NCBI GenBank assembly: GCA_037349315.1
Contig: JBAIAC010000018.1
Span: 2,480,001 to 2,544,000, forward strand
Direction of reading: 5' to 3'
DNA from: Chelydra serpentina
Lineage: Eukaryota; Chordata; Testudines; Chelydridae
Length of the DNA stretch: 64,000 bases
Positions 11,464 through 24,069 of this stretch are shown here, piece by piece; within the stretch, counting starts at the first letter, position 1; every line of letters begins with the position of its first letter. The notes below the pieces were generated by a model. The model ran no database searches and was not told the origin of the DNA. It worked only from the letters and a program-made list of their open reading frames with translations. Made by a program: the position numbers and the translations under genes.

Positions 11464-12127
11464 TGTAGCGGGGTGCCTACACCGCTCCTGCCCTGAGGGG
11501 CTTGAAACAGCCCTGGGAGAGGGCTGAGGTTGGGAGCAGGCTGATTGGCAAAGCAGCCACAGCTGTGGCCAGTTTAATCAGGGCCCAGCTGGCCCTTATA
11601 AACGGGGTGCTAGCTAGGAGCTCAGACAGACTCTTTCTGCCTTCAGAGGGAGGATGGCCTGGCTGCAAGGGTGAACCAAGGACCTAGCTTGGAGCAGAGC
11701 TGGGGAAAGGCCAGGGGAGCAGGGAGGCTCCAGGCTGGCAAGCCCCAGGCTGCAGGGCCTGGCATAGGGCCCAAAGAGGTACTGGGGTTCAGAGGCAGCA
11801 GGTCCAAAATCCCCTTGCCTGTGATGAGTGGCTAATACACTGCAGTCTGCCACAGTGAATGAGGCTAAGTGGTGACTGGCAGTAGCCTATACTGAGGCGA
11901 GGTGGGGATAGTGGGTGGGGTTCCCTGGGGAGGGGAGACCCTGAAACTAAGAGGGTTACTGCCAGGGGGCAGCACCCCAGTGGATAGGGGCACCGGGGTC
12001 TGGGAGTGACACGGGGGTCCAGCAGTAGCGGGTCACCAGCCAACAGAGGGTGCTCCAGAGAACTGGTGAGCTAATTCCCTGAGAAGACCAGCAGGAGGCG
12101 CCGCAGAGGTGAGTCCGCACACTTACA
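11464..12127 (+). mobile_element. Solo LTR (664 bp)
   Basis: The unit starts TGTAGCGGGGTGCC and ends CACACTTACA, giving TG...CA ends. It is GC-rich relative to its flanks and has a TATA-like CCCTTATAAA at about 11594-11603. Flanks AAACC and AAACT are a possible 5-bp target duplication with one mismatch. Frames on both strands (61-84 codons) are not coding. No internal region remains, so it is a solo LTR of a retrovirus-like or gypsy-like element; the family is not determined. Confidence 0.6.
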
Positions 12128-12674
12128 AAACTCATGAGCAATGAATCATGGTTCAAGGTAGCATAATAGCTTGTGATCTTGGATCTGGCCTAATATCTTG
12201 AAGGTTTCTCTTTAGCATTGTGCATCCCTCAGACAAATCACATATGTCATGTTATTTCCTCATCCACCCCTCACCAGGAATATATTAGTCACAAAGGCCA
12301 CACCTAGAAGAGGTCCAAAATATTTAATAGAGCATTCTGAATTGTGTAAACAGGTTTCACTTCTCCTGAGGCTTTCCACATTGTCAGTAATTTTTAGAAC
12401 TTAGCGAAGAAAATATTTCATTTAATATTAAGGACTGGATAGATGAGTTGAGATATATGTTAGTATCAATAACAATGTATAGGAGCATGATAGTTATACG
12501 ATTTCCTAATATATCTCCTATATATAATAATTTCCTTATATATCTATTATATTGCCTGTTTTAGACTCAGGCTGTTGTGTTTAAAGTTTTAACGGATTCA
12601 TACTTGCTGTGGAGAACTGAGACAATTCTGGTTTCTTATTTGTTTTTGTTTTTTAAATGGTGACTCTCTTTCCT
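12128..12674. other. No gene; AT-rich
   Basis: Includes an AT-rich patch (about 12510-12550, TATATCTCCTATATATAATA). No coding or mobile element was recognised. Confidence 0.55.
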
Positions 12675-13600
12675 CTTTCACTTTGTATTGTTACCACCAA
12701 GTGTGGAGGGGTAAGTTTCTTTCTTGAAACAGGACAAGCAACTTGGTGACTGGGAGGCAGTTAAATAAGCATGAATGAACTGATAACCTGTTAGCTGAGC
12801 TGTAGATGCATTCTATCAACTTTGTAAGTGTTCTATGTATTGCGTGGGCTAGGGGGGATGTTACCAGAGTTTCCTGCAGGAACTAGAGTAATTGGGGGTG
12901 AATTGATACAAATTCTCATGCCAGTGAACAAAGCTGGGAACTCCTTCCTTTCCGGGGAAAATGTCATATATTAGTTTACCTGGTTGGAGAAATGTGGCAA
13001 ATAAGACTGAAAAACTGTGTAAAGTGACTCTATTGTGGATCCCAGGAAAACTGGGAATAGGAGGAATTGGACTAGAAACAACGCAGCCACATGGACAGAG
13101 CAGTTCAGAGGGTTTAATAAAGTTCCACTTATTCAACTTAAACTGCATTCAGCTTCACTCTTCGTTAATGAGACACTGACCAGCCTCGGACAGGAGGGGG
13201 TCTCACGCTGACTCAATTCAAGAAGTAAGGGTATCAGGTTCTTTGTTCCCCTTAGGGAAGATGGGTGAGTGCCTGGTAAAGTAGACCTGCATGCAAGCTT
13301 TGTATTGTTTTCACAATATGTTATTTCTGTAATGCTTCCGTTCTGGATAAATAAGTCTTTGTCCTATGAAGGCTGGCTGGTAACTGGTTAATCCTGACAT
13401 TGCCCCTGAAAGAATAGGACTGCAGGTGCTGAACTAAACTCAGTTACAAAGGCAATCACAGTGAATTGCAGGAGGAATTGGAGCCTAAATCCCTGGACTA
13501 GAGAGAGAGTATCATGGGACTCTCCCCAAGGAAGGTGACAGAGGTCTGAGACCCATGTGGGGTGCCCTCAAGGAGCCTACGAAAGGTTCAGTTACCTTGG
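12675..13600 (+). mobile_element. Possible old LTR
   Basis: The stretch has two polyadenylation-type signals (TTTAATAAAG near 13110 and GATAAATAAG near 13345) followed by text resembling the R-U5 part of an LTR. Frames of 95 and 72 codons overlap on opposite strands. I could not define the ends or a target duplication, so this is a weak call. It could instead be unique intergenic DNA. Confidence 0.3.
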
Positions 13601-14697
13601 GAACTTAAGTTGTTTTTTATTTCAAGAACTAAAGTAAATGAAGCACTTTTCAGTATTTGTTTTTGCTCATGTACATCAATGCGAAAATAAGAAATCTCTG
13701 TATAAAAATCAGAGGAAGCAGGGACCCTGGATACATTTTGAGGAGACAGCATCTGTGGCATGTTGTAAGGGTACCCCCAGAGCTTTGGTCTGTAATGATA
13801 AGTGGGTTTATTGGGCAGAAGGGCAATGGAATGCTAAAGATTAAGGTAAAGATTAAATCAAGAAAAGTGAAATAGGATTTCAAAGAAATCCAACCAGATG
13901 CTGAAAGGATTTAGCCAATTTTCAGCAGAAGATGGGGGTCACACAGGAAAGCAAAAACACCATTCTGTGGTCTTTGTATTTAACTCTTTCACTGACAAAT
14001 CTGTACTATAGTAAATCTACTGAAAATGTTTTGGGGATACTTCTTAAAATGAGAGGCAATCAGGGAGAGGTAACAAGTACCAGTATAGCTCTAGCATTTC
14101 ACCTAAGCTGTTGTGGAATAATGGGTTTCCAGAACCAGAAATGAAAGAATCAGCTATTTCTAGAAAATTATTTTTAGATAAAGGTTGCTATTTCTACCAC
14201 TTAATCAAATTTAGAATTTGAAGAATGAGATTATTAAAGATGGGTCTTGAGCCATCATTTTTGGCTTCTCAACCCAATTTTAAACATTCCAGAGTTTAGA
14301 GTGTTTGTGTCCATGTTTAGATTTGGTCTGTGACTAGAATTCAGGTCCTTAGACCCCTATTGTAACCACTTTGGGCCAGTCATCTGCCTGTGCAGAGGGC
14401 CCCAAATCCAGCTTAACCGGTTACCCAAGGATTCTCCCATGATGGAGGAATCCCCAGTGGCTCAGCACAGGCATAGCAGCTCCTTTTCCACCCTTCCCGA
14501 CCTCAGTGGTGTAAAGGTGTGGACAGCGAAAATGGAGTATGGATGGGGAGTGGAGTGGGGCTGCTACTTTCAGTTGTTCACTGGCTGCCATTTAGCAGCT
14601 GGCCTAATTTTGAGTAGCTCCCACACTGGCACCTGGTTTAATCAAAGGTGTGTAAAAGTGACTTAAAGCTACCTTCTACCACAACCCTCCTCTCTTC
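13601..14697. other. No gene seen
   Basis: Short overlapping frames of up to 77 codons lie on both strands at 13638-13883, and others follow at 13932-14144 and 14439-14666. None has a recognisable domain. Confidence 0.5.
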
Positions 14698-14700
14698 TAA

Positions 14701-14887
14701 GGGGATGTCTACCCAGCAAAGAAAAGCACATGGCTGGCTTGGTGGCTCCAGAATCTTGTGAGGTGGGAGGGTCCCGAGCCTAGAACTCTACACAGTAATG
14801 GAACAGCCCCATAGCCTGAGCCCTGCAAGCCCAAGTTGGCTGGCACAGGCAACCAGAGGATTTTTTTCCGTTGCGTAGACACTCCCC
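14701..14887. mobile_element. Harbinger-like MITE
   Basis: Inverted ends GGGGATGTCTACCC and GTAGACACTCCCC; TAA precedes the left end. The interior has CCCGAGCC- and GCCCCATAGCCTGAGCCC-like pieces common to small transposons of this type. The right-hand duplication is not clear. Confidence 0.6.
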
Positions 14888-16034
14888 AAGCTGCCACTTG
14901 CCTGATAAGGATCTGACCCCAGGTTACTAAATCTACCCTGAGTGTGGTGATTTCCACAGCTAGAGTTTTGGTTTGGGCCCATTGGTGGTTTACTGTTTAA
15001 ATAGCTACAGTATTTAGAATGAATTAAATCAATATTTCTCCAAGAATTCAGTAGGTTGCAAAAAATATGTGGGAGGCACAATATTTTTGATTTTTCTCAG
15101 TTCAGACATGACATGTTTGAGTATTTTTTGTTTGTTTGAAAATAGCTCGATATTAATTTATGTTCATCAAACTTGGATCTTTTCCTTGCCTTTAAGATGA
15201 AAGTTTGACTGCTCTGTTTCAACAGCTGCTCAGAAAGAGCTATTATTCTGTTGGGATTATTTTCTTGTCATTTATTCAAATTTGTTTTGCTTTTTCCTTT
15301 CTCTCCATTGGAAAATTAAGCAAGGCTAAGAAGAGAGACTCATAAAATATGTATTGTTAGAAATCAATTTTTACTGCCTTGAAATTTATATGCTTAATAT
15401 ACATCTTCAATCCACCCTCATTATGTCTGTCTATTAACCTATTTTCTTTCGCTTTCTTTCACCCAACTCCTTCTCTTCCTTTTCTCCCTCTGATTTAGTA
15501 ACGTCATTGCAGTTAAATCCTGTACAGTAATCACGTTGGATAGACCACACTCTGAATGCACTTGACCTCTTTAAAAACTAGATTATTTTAAAAGAATGCA
15601 CTAAGGCAAAACAGAACAATAATACATCTTTTTTTAAAAGACCACAATCAAATTATATGAACCCCCCCACACACACACATTTAATTTATCATAAAACAAT
15701 TGTTAAAATTTTGTATGAGAAATATATGCTGAATCCTACAAGCATATTCTTACTTGGAAAAGCTGAATGTATACCAATGCATTAGTAGATGTGATTTAAA
15801 GAATGGCATTATAAGGTGTATACATTTTTTTGGTCTCTGGAGTCAAGTTTTCCTTTAAAAAAAAAAAATAAAAAAAAAAAAAGGCCTGCAGGTGTGGCTT
15901 TGTTGATCTGCTGGAAAAAGGAAAATGTGCCTTTCTAGAATGTTTAGTTTTGTGCTGGAAGGCATTCAAGGGTTAACTTTGAACATTTCATTCTGCCTGC
16001 GTCACTTCTGTCCTATCCCTAATAAAGCATTTAC
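14888..16034. other. No gene; simple sequence
   Basis: Holds CCCCCC(CA)n at about 15662-15680 and a long A-run at about 15858-15882, plus a pyrimidine-rich stretch near 15440-15490. No gene or named mobile element was found. Confidence 0.55.
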
Positions 16035-16134
16035 CTCTGATTGAAACCGTATATTGGAACCCTTGCTTCTTCCTCCACCATAACATGATGTGGTGTGAGC
16101 ACTGGCTGGATCGCACCTCCAGTTCATTGGAGAG
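16035..16134 (-). other. Exon-like segment or conserved element
   Basis: On the minus strand a pyrimidine-rich acceptor (TTTCCTTTCCC...TACAAG) is followed by 100 bases and a donor GTAAATG. One frame is open as LSNELEVRSSQCSHH and onwards to the donor. A second frame is also open through the segment and belongs to a 69-codon ORF at 16002-16211. I recognise no protein. The block looks unlike the repeats around it and may be a conserved non-coding element or a lineage exon. Confidence 0.2.
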
Positions 16135-16329
16135 CTTGTAGATGAATGTGTAAAATCAGGGAAAGGAAAACAAACAAAATAACAAAAACATAAATAAAAA
16201 GAGAGACGCAAAAGGCCACATATAATGCGAAAATGAGGAAAATGGGAAGGGTTCTTCCTTGCTGAAAGTCAAGGGGAAATAAAAATAAAATCAGAGGAGA
16301 AGGGTGTATTCAAAAAGCGGGAGAATAAA

Positions 16330-16525
16330 GAAGCGGCACAATGAGCTGGCTTCACTGGGGGCATTTCAATATTCAGGTGTTTTTAATAGGAGAGATTTGC
16401 TGTCAGACATCTAAAATGTTAACATTGGAGGTCAGAAGTATTGTCAAAGCTGCGCTATTTGTGGGTTGTTTTTAATAGAGAATTTCTGTTGGGACAAAGT
16501 GTCTCTGTGCATCCTGCTCCCACCT
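16330..16525. promoter_or_regulatory. Possible conserved non-coding element
   Basis: Complex, non-repetitive text such as TTTCAATATTCAGGTGTTTT and GACATCTAAAATGTTAACAT, with balanced composition and no reading frame, resembles the conserved enhancers of vertebrate gene deserts. This is an impression only; no alignment was possible. Confidence 0.2.
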
Positions 16526-17890
16526 GCACCACACCATGTCAGTTTATTGGTGAGGTAGACTCAGGCTGACTGCTAATGTTTGCCACCTTTAGTCTTCTTT
16601 CAAGCAGCATGTATCTAGGAAATTTCAGAAGTCTCAAGTGCAGTATGCTCACAATAACCAATAAAACGCTTAATAGATGTCTGGACTGTGATGCAAGAAA
16701 CCTTAGTTGGAATTGATGATAAGATTGAAACAATGTCCATGAGAATTCAAGCACTGGGTTTGAAAACTATTTATTTGGAACATGCAACTCCTTTTCTGCC
16801 CAGGAAGCATTAGCGACTATAACAATGTAAGGTATAAGACAATCCAGGACAGAATTGATAATTAGGAGAACAAATTGAAGCCATATAAACCTCTGCACCA
16901 TTGTGGTCTCTAAAGGCCTCCAAGTAAGGGACTCTGGATAATTGTTTCCTGAATGGTTTTGAGATTTGTTTGGACATCAACTTCATTGCAATGAGTTTTC
17001 GTTCAGCCAGATGACTGCCAGCTATCCAAGTGGGACCACTGAATAGATCTAAATCTATTGTGCATATTTAAATATTGTGCCCTCTATCAAAAGAACGTAA
17101 TTTCAAAAGTTAGAAGACATGAGTGAAATACTGTTCCAGAATACTATTATAATTTGTTGTGCAAGAGTACTTTTTACAGTTTATGAAAATGATGAAATTT
17201 TGTATGCTTGTGAACAATAGCAGATTTTGGCTCAGAATGTTTAGCTAAATCTTTGCCCCTTCATTTGAGATGGTTTGCATTAGGATGATGTAATAGTTTA
17301 ACTTTACATCAATGGTTTATAGGGATTTAATATATGCAGATATAATATGCATGAAATCCTGCTCAAGTGACTTCTGTGTGCTTTGGATCATTAACCTGTA
17401 ATAACAGTAATAAAAAATAGGCTGTGGCCTCCTATGATTTATTTAGATGCAACTGTGCCCATGGGGTATGATCCTACACCCCCTGAAATCAATAGCAAAA
17501 CTAACATTGACTTCAATGGCTACAGTATTGGTACCCATTAATATGCTTAAGTGCTTTTGTATAGACATTTGTGCACCACACATGGCAGTTTTATATGTGG
17601 GCCAGGCAGAATAATATCCCAGAGGTGATTTCCTGCCAAAACCTGGACATGCTGGACAGTTTGTGGCTGATATTGAGAGGGACTATTAATCCCACTTCCA
17701 TGGGTGAAATTTGTATTCTGAAATTCCTTGTTGCAGTCATTAAAATGGGGCTTGGTATCTTATTTCCATCACTGTGGCATAGCACCATTGTTTTGTTAAT
17801 ACTTCTTCTAACTATGCATTACTGTGAATTTAGCCTCTATGGTGCATACCTTTAAAACATGTTGGACGTATTCAGGCTTAAACAGACTTT
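16526..17890. other. No gene; one small palindromic repeat
   Basis: At about 17465-17535 the phrases GATCCTACACCCCCTGAAAT and ATTGACTTCAATGGCTACAG belong to a short dispersed amniote-type repeat built around CATTGACTTCAATGG. The rest shows nothing. A 94-codon frame at 17571-17855 has no recognisable domain and is overlapped by a frame on the other strand. Confidence 0.45.
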
Positions 17891-18030
17891 GGGCTTGTCT
17901 ACATGGTGGGTTAGTCCACACTAGAGACACGTATATTCTGGTGCCCGCTAGCCTGTTGCAAATTAACTGGCCTGTGTGGACCCTGCTGGGCATGCACTTA
18001 AAGTTCCCTAGGACATGTTAATGTAGATCC

Positions 18031-18772
18031 GTTTGAAATAGGGTTGCCAGGTGTCCAGTTTTCGTCCAGAATACCCAATCGAAAAGGGACTTTGGCAGCT
18101 CTGGTCAGCACCACTGACTGGGCCATTAAAAGTCTGGTTGGTGCGGGGCTGGCAGGCTCGCTACCTGGCTCTTCATGGCTGGAGCTGCGGGGCAAGGGCA
18201 GCCCGCAGAGCCCCCGTGACAGCCCATGCGCCGAGGAGCCAGAGGGTCATTCTGGCCGCTTCCCAAAAGTCACCTGAGGTAAGCCCTGACCAGAGACTGC
18301 ACCCCCTTCCACACCTCAACCCCCTGCCTCAGCCCTGAGTGCCCTTCTGCACCCAGACTCCCTCCCGGAGCCTGCACCTCCTCCCGTGACCCTGCCCCAG
18401 TCAGAACCCAGCTCCTTCTTGGAGATAGCACCCTGCACCCAACCCCCTGCCCCCTCCAGGAGCCCCCTTCCGCACCCTGAACCCCTCATTTCTGGGCCAA
18501 CCCTGGAGCCTGCACCCCCAGCTGGAGCCCTCACACCCTCCAGCACCCCAACCCTGAGCCCCCTCTTCCACTCTAAACCACTTGGCCCTAGCCCTGAGCC
18601 CCCTCCTGCACCCCAAACCCTGCCCCAGCCAGGTGAAAATGAGGGTGGTGGGGGGAAGAGAGGGAGGAGGGGGTGGAGTGAGTGGGGGTCAGGGCCTTGG
18701 AGAATGGGGAGTGAGGCGGGGCAATGGTGTTCAGGTTTCTGCCATTAGAAACTTGGCAACCCTAGTTTGAAA
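18031..18772. mobile_element. Non-autonomous hAT element, 726 bp, 8-bp TSD
   Basis: The perfect inverted ends TAGGGTTGCC (18039) and GGCAACCCTA (ending 18764) are flanked by the exact 8-bp duplication GTTTGAAA (18031-18038 and 18765-18772). TAGGG ends and 8-bp duplications are hallmarks of the hAT superfamily. The interior is GC-rich with repeated CCCTGAGCCCCCT-like units, which create spurious frames of up to 120 codons on both strands. No transposase is encoded. Confidence 0.9.
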
Positions 18773-18809
18773 TGGGAATACATTGACATGCACTAGGGAA
18801 CCTTGACTG

Positions 18810-19558
18810 CTTGACAGCAGGGTTGGCTCTAGGCACCAGCAAAACAAGCAGGTGCTTTGGGCGGCATATTTCTAGGGGCGGCATTCTGACACCGGCCATG
18901 CCACCCCTAGAAATGTGTCCCAGCTCACCTCCGCTCTGCCTCCGCCCGCTCCCCTGAGCGGGCCGCCATCGCTCAGCTTCTCCCCCTCTCTGCCTTGCTG
19001 TGCATGAGAGCCTGGGAGGGAGGGGAAGAAGCCGAGCGGCGGCACGCGAAACAGCTGTTTCGTGCGCGGCAAGCCTGGGAAGGAGGGGGAGAAGCGAAGC
19101 GGCGGCAGCGGCCCGCTCAGGGGAGCAGGCGGAGGCAGAGCGGAGGTGCGCTGGGGTGGGGAGCAGTTCCTGTTCCTCTACCCCTCGGTACTTCTTGCGC
19201 CCCCCCCCCCCACCCCGCCCTAGCTCACCTCTGCTCTGCCTGCTCCCCTGAATGTGCCACTACTTTGCTTCTCCCCTCTCCCTCTCAGGCGAGGGAGTGG
19301 GGAGAAGTGGAGTGGTGGCATATTCATGGGAGCAGGCGGAGCGGAGGTGAGCTAGGGTGGAAGGTTGCAGGGGGGCCACAGGAAGCAATGGGGTGGGGGG
19401 GAAATGCAGCACGTGCAGGGGAGGAGGCAGGACTGGGGATTTGGGGAAGGGGTTGGGAAGGGGCGGAGTTGAGGCAGGGGTGAGGGAAGCAAGAAAAAAA
19501 CAGGGGGGGGGTGCTTGTTTGGAGCGGCAAAAATCCTACAGCCAGCCCTCCTTGACAG
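18810..19558. mobile_element. Non-autonomous hAT element, 733 bp, 8-bp TSD
   Basis: The ends CAGGGTTGGCT (18818) and AGCCAGCCCTC (ending 19550) are inverted repeats with two mismatches. The exact 8-bp duplication CTTGACAG lies on both sides (18810-18817 and 19551-19558). The interior has GC-rich arms around GGGAGCAGGCGGAG and CTCACCTCTGCTCTGCC, which are inverted relative to each other. The 162-codon frame at 18995-19483 is a product of this GC-rich repeat and not a gene. Confidence 0.9.
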
Positions 19559-19646
19559 CCGGGTCTATATGAACCAGTTAGTGCGTGACCAGCTAGTGCA
19601 CACTAGCATTTACATCCCCCCTGGTGTAGCCTAATGGAGACAAGGG

Positions 19647-20879
19647 AGAATAAATGAGAATAAATTGCACTAGACTTATCATTCAAACTGCTTCAGGGAG
19701 CTGATTATATCTTACCTTAATTTTCATCTGTTTTTCTCAAATATACGCTGTCGGCCACAAAGGGATTGTTATATATATTAGATGAAAGTTCAATCAAAAT
19801 AAAGTTGAAAGAAAAAAAATCAGGACTGATGACTTATGGGAAGGGGAGAATCTTATAAACCAGAGTGAGCTTGAGTACTTTCAGCAATGTTGTTTTTTTC
19901 TTTTATCTTCTGGAAAGGCATTACATTCTAGTTTAGTCTGTATTCTGGTATGCTGCATCATTGTGTGTGACATTGATAGTATTTTGCCCAGCAAGATAAT
20001 ATATGCAATCTCATGTGGGTGAACAGAGGCAATACATTTTGTAGTAAATGAAACATTCAGCTCTTCCACTTTTACATATACGTAGAACACATACAGAACC
20101 AGTAAAATGTCAACTAATCCCACAAGAGCTTGGAAATCAAGAGGCAGAAATAGCTTTAGTTGTGGCATGTAACTGAACTACTATGTCTCTAATTCTACAG
20201 TTCACATTCAGCAGACTTGGGTAAATCTCCTGTTTGAAATATACGTATATAATGGTAGGCTCACCTGAGGAAGATGTGTAGGAGATAACCTTGGTAAATT
20301 CTACTTGGCAGAGCAAGTAAAACTACCAGATATTTTACCAGGATTGGTAGATGTTCTTTATAGATTTGCAAAACAGACTAATGGTTTTGGCATTATTTAA
20401 CTATTAGGAAGAAGTGAATCCATTGAGGGGGAAATAAAAGAACCCGACTTGAACTAAGGCCAAACCAGAACAGAACCTCTTACAGGTCTAAGGTTTGTCT
20501 AACTATTTTTTTGGTTAGCCTAGCCCTTCCTAATACCATCCAGGGCTAAAACAGAAATGTAAAAAGAGTGCAAAAGAAGCTTTTTTGTGAGTTCTTTCGG
20601 ACTCAATTGGAAACATGAGGTAACAGTAATGTCACCAAAAAAGTGTTCTCATGAGATTTCTATGCCAATTAGGCCCAATCAGGAAGGCTAGATATTCTGG
20701 TTAAGTTTCATAATAAGCATCCAAATGCTTGGGTGTTTTATGAGCCAAATATTTTGATGTTCATTCATTACATAAATGTAAAATAGGGATATTATTATTA
20801 CCTCCATGGAGCTTGTGGGATATAGAATGTTTATATTTTAAGGTGTGTGTGTGTACACATTTGTGTCCATCTAAAACTA
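19647..20879. other. No gene; short GT repeat
   Basis: A (GT)n tract lies at about 20842-20853. The text before it (TAAAATAGGGATATTATTATTACCTCCATGG, about 20778-20810) vaguely recalls the LINE/SINE tail type discussed at 57.4 kb. The 95-codon minus frame at 19881-20168 has no recognisable domain. Confidence 0.45.
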
Positions 20880-20945
20880 TAGGGTCATATCCTCAGTTTG
20901 TGCAAATCGGCATAACTCCATTGACTTCACCAGCTGAAATTGACT
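20880..20945. repeat. Short dispersed repeat, half of a palindrome
   Basis: GGGTCATATCCTCAGTTTG and GCATAACTCCATTGACTTCA match one half of a small palindromic repeat common in amniote DNA. The second half is decayed. Confidence 0.4.
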
Positions 20946-23487
20946 TTTAAATGTCTGATGGTACAGCTTTTTCATGAGTGAAGAGCTGCTGTTTTTCCAC
21001 TAGGAAGAAGTTTTTTCATTTTGAACTAGAGGCTATTTTAACAAATAATTAAAACTTTTGCAGATAATAGGTAACAATATGCTTTCACCATACTTCCAGC
21101 CCTAAGCATAAGATAAAAACTTCTGACAGAAGCAAACTTGGTTTAGCTGAGTGGTAACATTATCGAGACTTGGATCCTTGACATATGGCTTTCCAAATAT
21201 AAACTAAGCAGTGCAGAACTCCCTGGAATGGAATTAAGCAAGATGTGGGACAGGACTTTGATTTAGCCAGAATTGGGAAAGGAGTGATTTGGCTTTCACT
21301 AAGCAAAAGAAACAAACTTTCTAGAGTGCTGTGCAAACCTTTCCCCTCAAGCCACTGTAACAAGAAGAAACTTGTCTGGTTTCATGCTAAGTGTCTTGTC
21401 AGCCAAGCTGACTCTTTCCAATTGCGTTCACACATGATAATTTTTTGTAATGTAGACAAACTCTTCACACATACAAATCCCTGGGTTTACAGATCTGTGA
21501 CAAATGAAGTGAGAGGGGAAATGACTAGAAAGCCAGTGGTAGGAGTTTTGAGATGAAGTTGACCAATTACATCATAAAGATTTGCTTAAATGCTCATGAT
21601 GCAGTTGTGTGGATGCTAACGTCATCTTTTTGTCATCTGCTTCTTTTTATCCTTGTCTTTTTAAAGATGATAGCTAAGGTTGCAATGTTCAAAACTTTTC
21701 ACACAGGCCTCGGACTGCTTCTGCCGGGTTAGCTTTTTTATATTTTCCCACAGCTACAGTAAGGTACAGACTGTTTGGTCTAAAACTTTATAGTTACAGG
21801 TAATGAGTTGGTGGACTAAGACTTGGAAGATATGTGGTTGAGGCTAGTTTCTGTTGTCGTAGATGGGTTGTGTAGAAAGTAATTTCACAATGAGAGTAAT
21901 AGCTTAGTTTTCAAGTGGACTGAGTAGGTAAATGTGATTTCAATTAAGTAATTGTGGAAAAAGCCTTCAAACAAAACCATCAAAAATATGTCCCTGGGCT
22001 CAATATGCCTAACTCTTAGGGTAGCGACCAATGCCTTTATCTCTTCTCCAGGAAAGCAGCTTCTTGCTGTTACCCATTAAAAATTACTCTGCAGTGTTTG
22101 TCCTGTTTCTTCAAACTCCAGTCTTGCTCTAGCTCTTTTCCCCTCACTTTTCAGAGAGCTCTCTTTGCTTTCACATTGTCTTTTTTGATATTCCTTAGAT
22201 CCAGCGTATTCGTGGGACGTCTATAAGTTGTGTAACTATGAGCTTTTTAAAGTAAGCATGTGTATATTTAGCATTTCCTGATGCTCTTTTGAAGAGCTGT
22301 TCTTATGCTCTGTCATTTTAATGATATTCCTTAGTTTGATTTACAAATATGGTAACACAGCTCAAAGTTTTTGTTTGGACTCCTGGTATTGTTTCATAAT
22401 ACATGTTTTGAAAATGTTTGCTAACACGGAAGAACATAGAGAACCTTGACTTTTTTTTTCTTGATGAGCTAGCAGACAAACAAGAACAATAGCTGAGACA
22501 TTCGAAAAGGCACCATTTGGTATGAGAACTATGAACAAAAGCCTGGAGCTACTCACATTAAATAGCAACGATAGAATAGGTTTTAGAGATTACGTTTTAG
22601 ATTTTATTTTAGTAAAGATTTATCAGTGATTTTAAAACAAGCATATTGTTTGTTCAGAATAATGGCTTGTCTGAGCTTCAAGGAATTAAAATCATGTCCA
22701 GAAACTTTGTTTAGCAGATACCATTTAAAAATATGTTTATTCCAGCATGGCAGTTACCTTTCCAATGTATTTGTATTATTCCCTGTCCTTAGAGTGTGAA
22801 AATACCTCAGATACTGCAGTCCGTTTAACTACTGACAGTGGTAAACATCCATTTTTAAGTCTATTTAGGATTATTATTTAACACTTAAATTACTTATGGC
22901 GTATGGATGCCCCTTTTACTGCATCTGGATCTGTGCCATTACGCCCAGCACTAGGGAAATATACATGAAAAGAGTCTGTGCTCCAAAGAGGTAATATTCC
23001 GAGGAGATTTTGTTCATACATAGGATGATATTTCAGTGATGTATTTTGAGATTATATTGGTTTCAGTATGTTATAAAAGTCTACAGCAGAGCATTATTGG
23101 TCTTACATTTTTATCACATAGTAGATAAGCTTTGCCATACAGATGTATGCAAAAGAACCTAAAGCATACATCTTCCATTTACAATAAGAATAAGACCAAA
23201 TTCCCTGAAGAAATATAAATTGCACCTTCCAGCATCAGTGAAGTCCACTGTGTCCTAGGGGAGATAAACCGGATGGGAAGCAAGTAGTGAAAATACTGCC
23301 CTCAGGATTCCTCTTTGAGAAGAGAAGCAGCTTTAATTCTTTAATTCAAGCTCTGCATGTGGTAAACATTGTAAAGAGGCACTAAACCAGGGCACTACTT
23401 GACTGTCTGGCCTTACACCCTTCCCTGGGGGCATCGTAAATCCTTTGGGCTGTTCTGGCCCTATAGTGCAAAGGAAAATTTGTCGTT
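20946..23487. other. No gene or element recognised
   Basis: AT-rich DNA with scattered frames of at most 103 codons (21245-21556, plus strand), which has no recognisable domain and is partly overlapped on the other strand. Some parts may be conserved single-copy sequence; I cannot tell without alignment. Confidence 0.5.
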
Positions 23488-23880
23488 GATGTGGGAATTG
23501 GCAGGACTCTAGCCTGGGTCAGCAAAACAATCAGGCAATGGACACCTCCCTATCACCACTTGGTGGCTGCTTCCTGTGACTCGCAAACAGCAGCAGACAT
23601 ACACTGTGGGAAGTCCCATTGAGAGACCTGATTGACAGTCCCTTGGAGTCTTCTGATAGACCCGTTGGCCCATATAAGTTCCTGGGATGTACTAGAAATA
23701 TTCCAGGGAACAAACCTGATCCCCAGCGAGCTGCCGTGATTGACTCTGCTTCTTTGCTCCAGAACTCCTGGCATTGACGTTGGCTCTGACTTGGATTATG
23801 ACCTGACTCTCCCTGGAACCAAAATCCCGATATCAGTCTTAACCTCTGATACTGACCTTGGCCTGGAAATATGACCTCGA
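23488..23880 (+). mobile_element. 5' LTR of a gypsy-type element
   Basis: From TGATGTGGGAATTGGCAGG the sequence runs parallel to the 3' LTR at 25213-25400 for about 150 bases. Shared anchors are TTGGCAGGACTC/CTGGCAGGACTC, GACACCTCC/GACACCTTCC and CGCAAACA near the middle. A TATA-like CATATAAG occurs at about 23670. The right boundary (about 23880) is an estimate, because the 3' copy is cut short and cannot define it. Confidence 0.55.
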
Positions 23881-24069
23881 GGTAGGAAGCAAGGGGGCAA
23901 CATCAGATATTACTCTCTGTCAAGGGTTCCCTGTATGTCCTACTGGGAGGATCCCAACTGGAGGTACTGAGACTCAGTCATAACTCACAGCTGGCAGGCC
24001 CCTCCAGCCACCTCAAAGACCCTTTGCCTGATTGCCTGTTCTTTCTAGTGGCCTTGCATGTGAGCAGTA

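Larger units (their letters stand above)
17891..19646. mobile_element. Outer MITE holding two hAT insertions
   Basis: The left end is GGGCTTGTCTACATGG and the right end reads GAGACAAGGG, matching as an imperfect inverted repeat. Without the two inserts the element would be about 260 bp (17891-18030, 18773-18809 and 19559-19646). The piece between the two inserts is short. Its own target duplication could not be recognised. Confidence 0.55.

Noticed and set aside
18995..19483. 162-codon open frame, GC-rich
   Set aside because: It lies wholly inside a non-autonomous hAT element with exact 8-bp duplications, is low-complexity Gly/Glu/Arg-rich, and overlaps frames on both strands.
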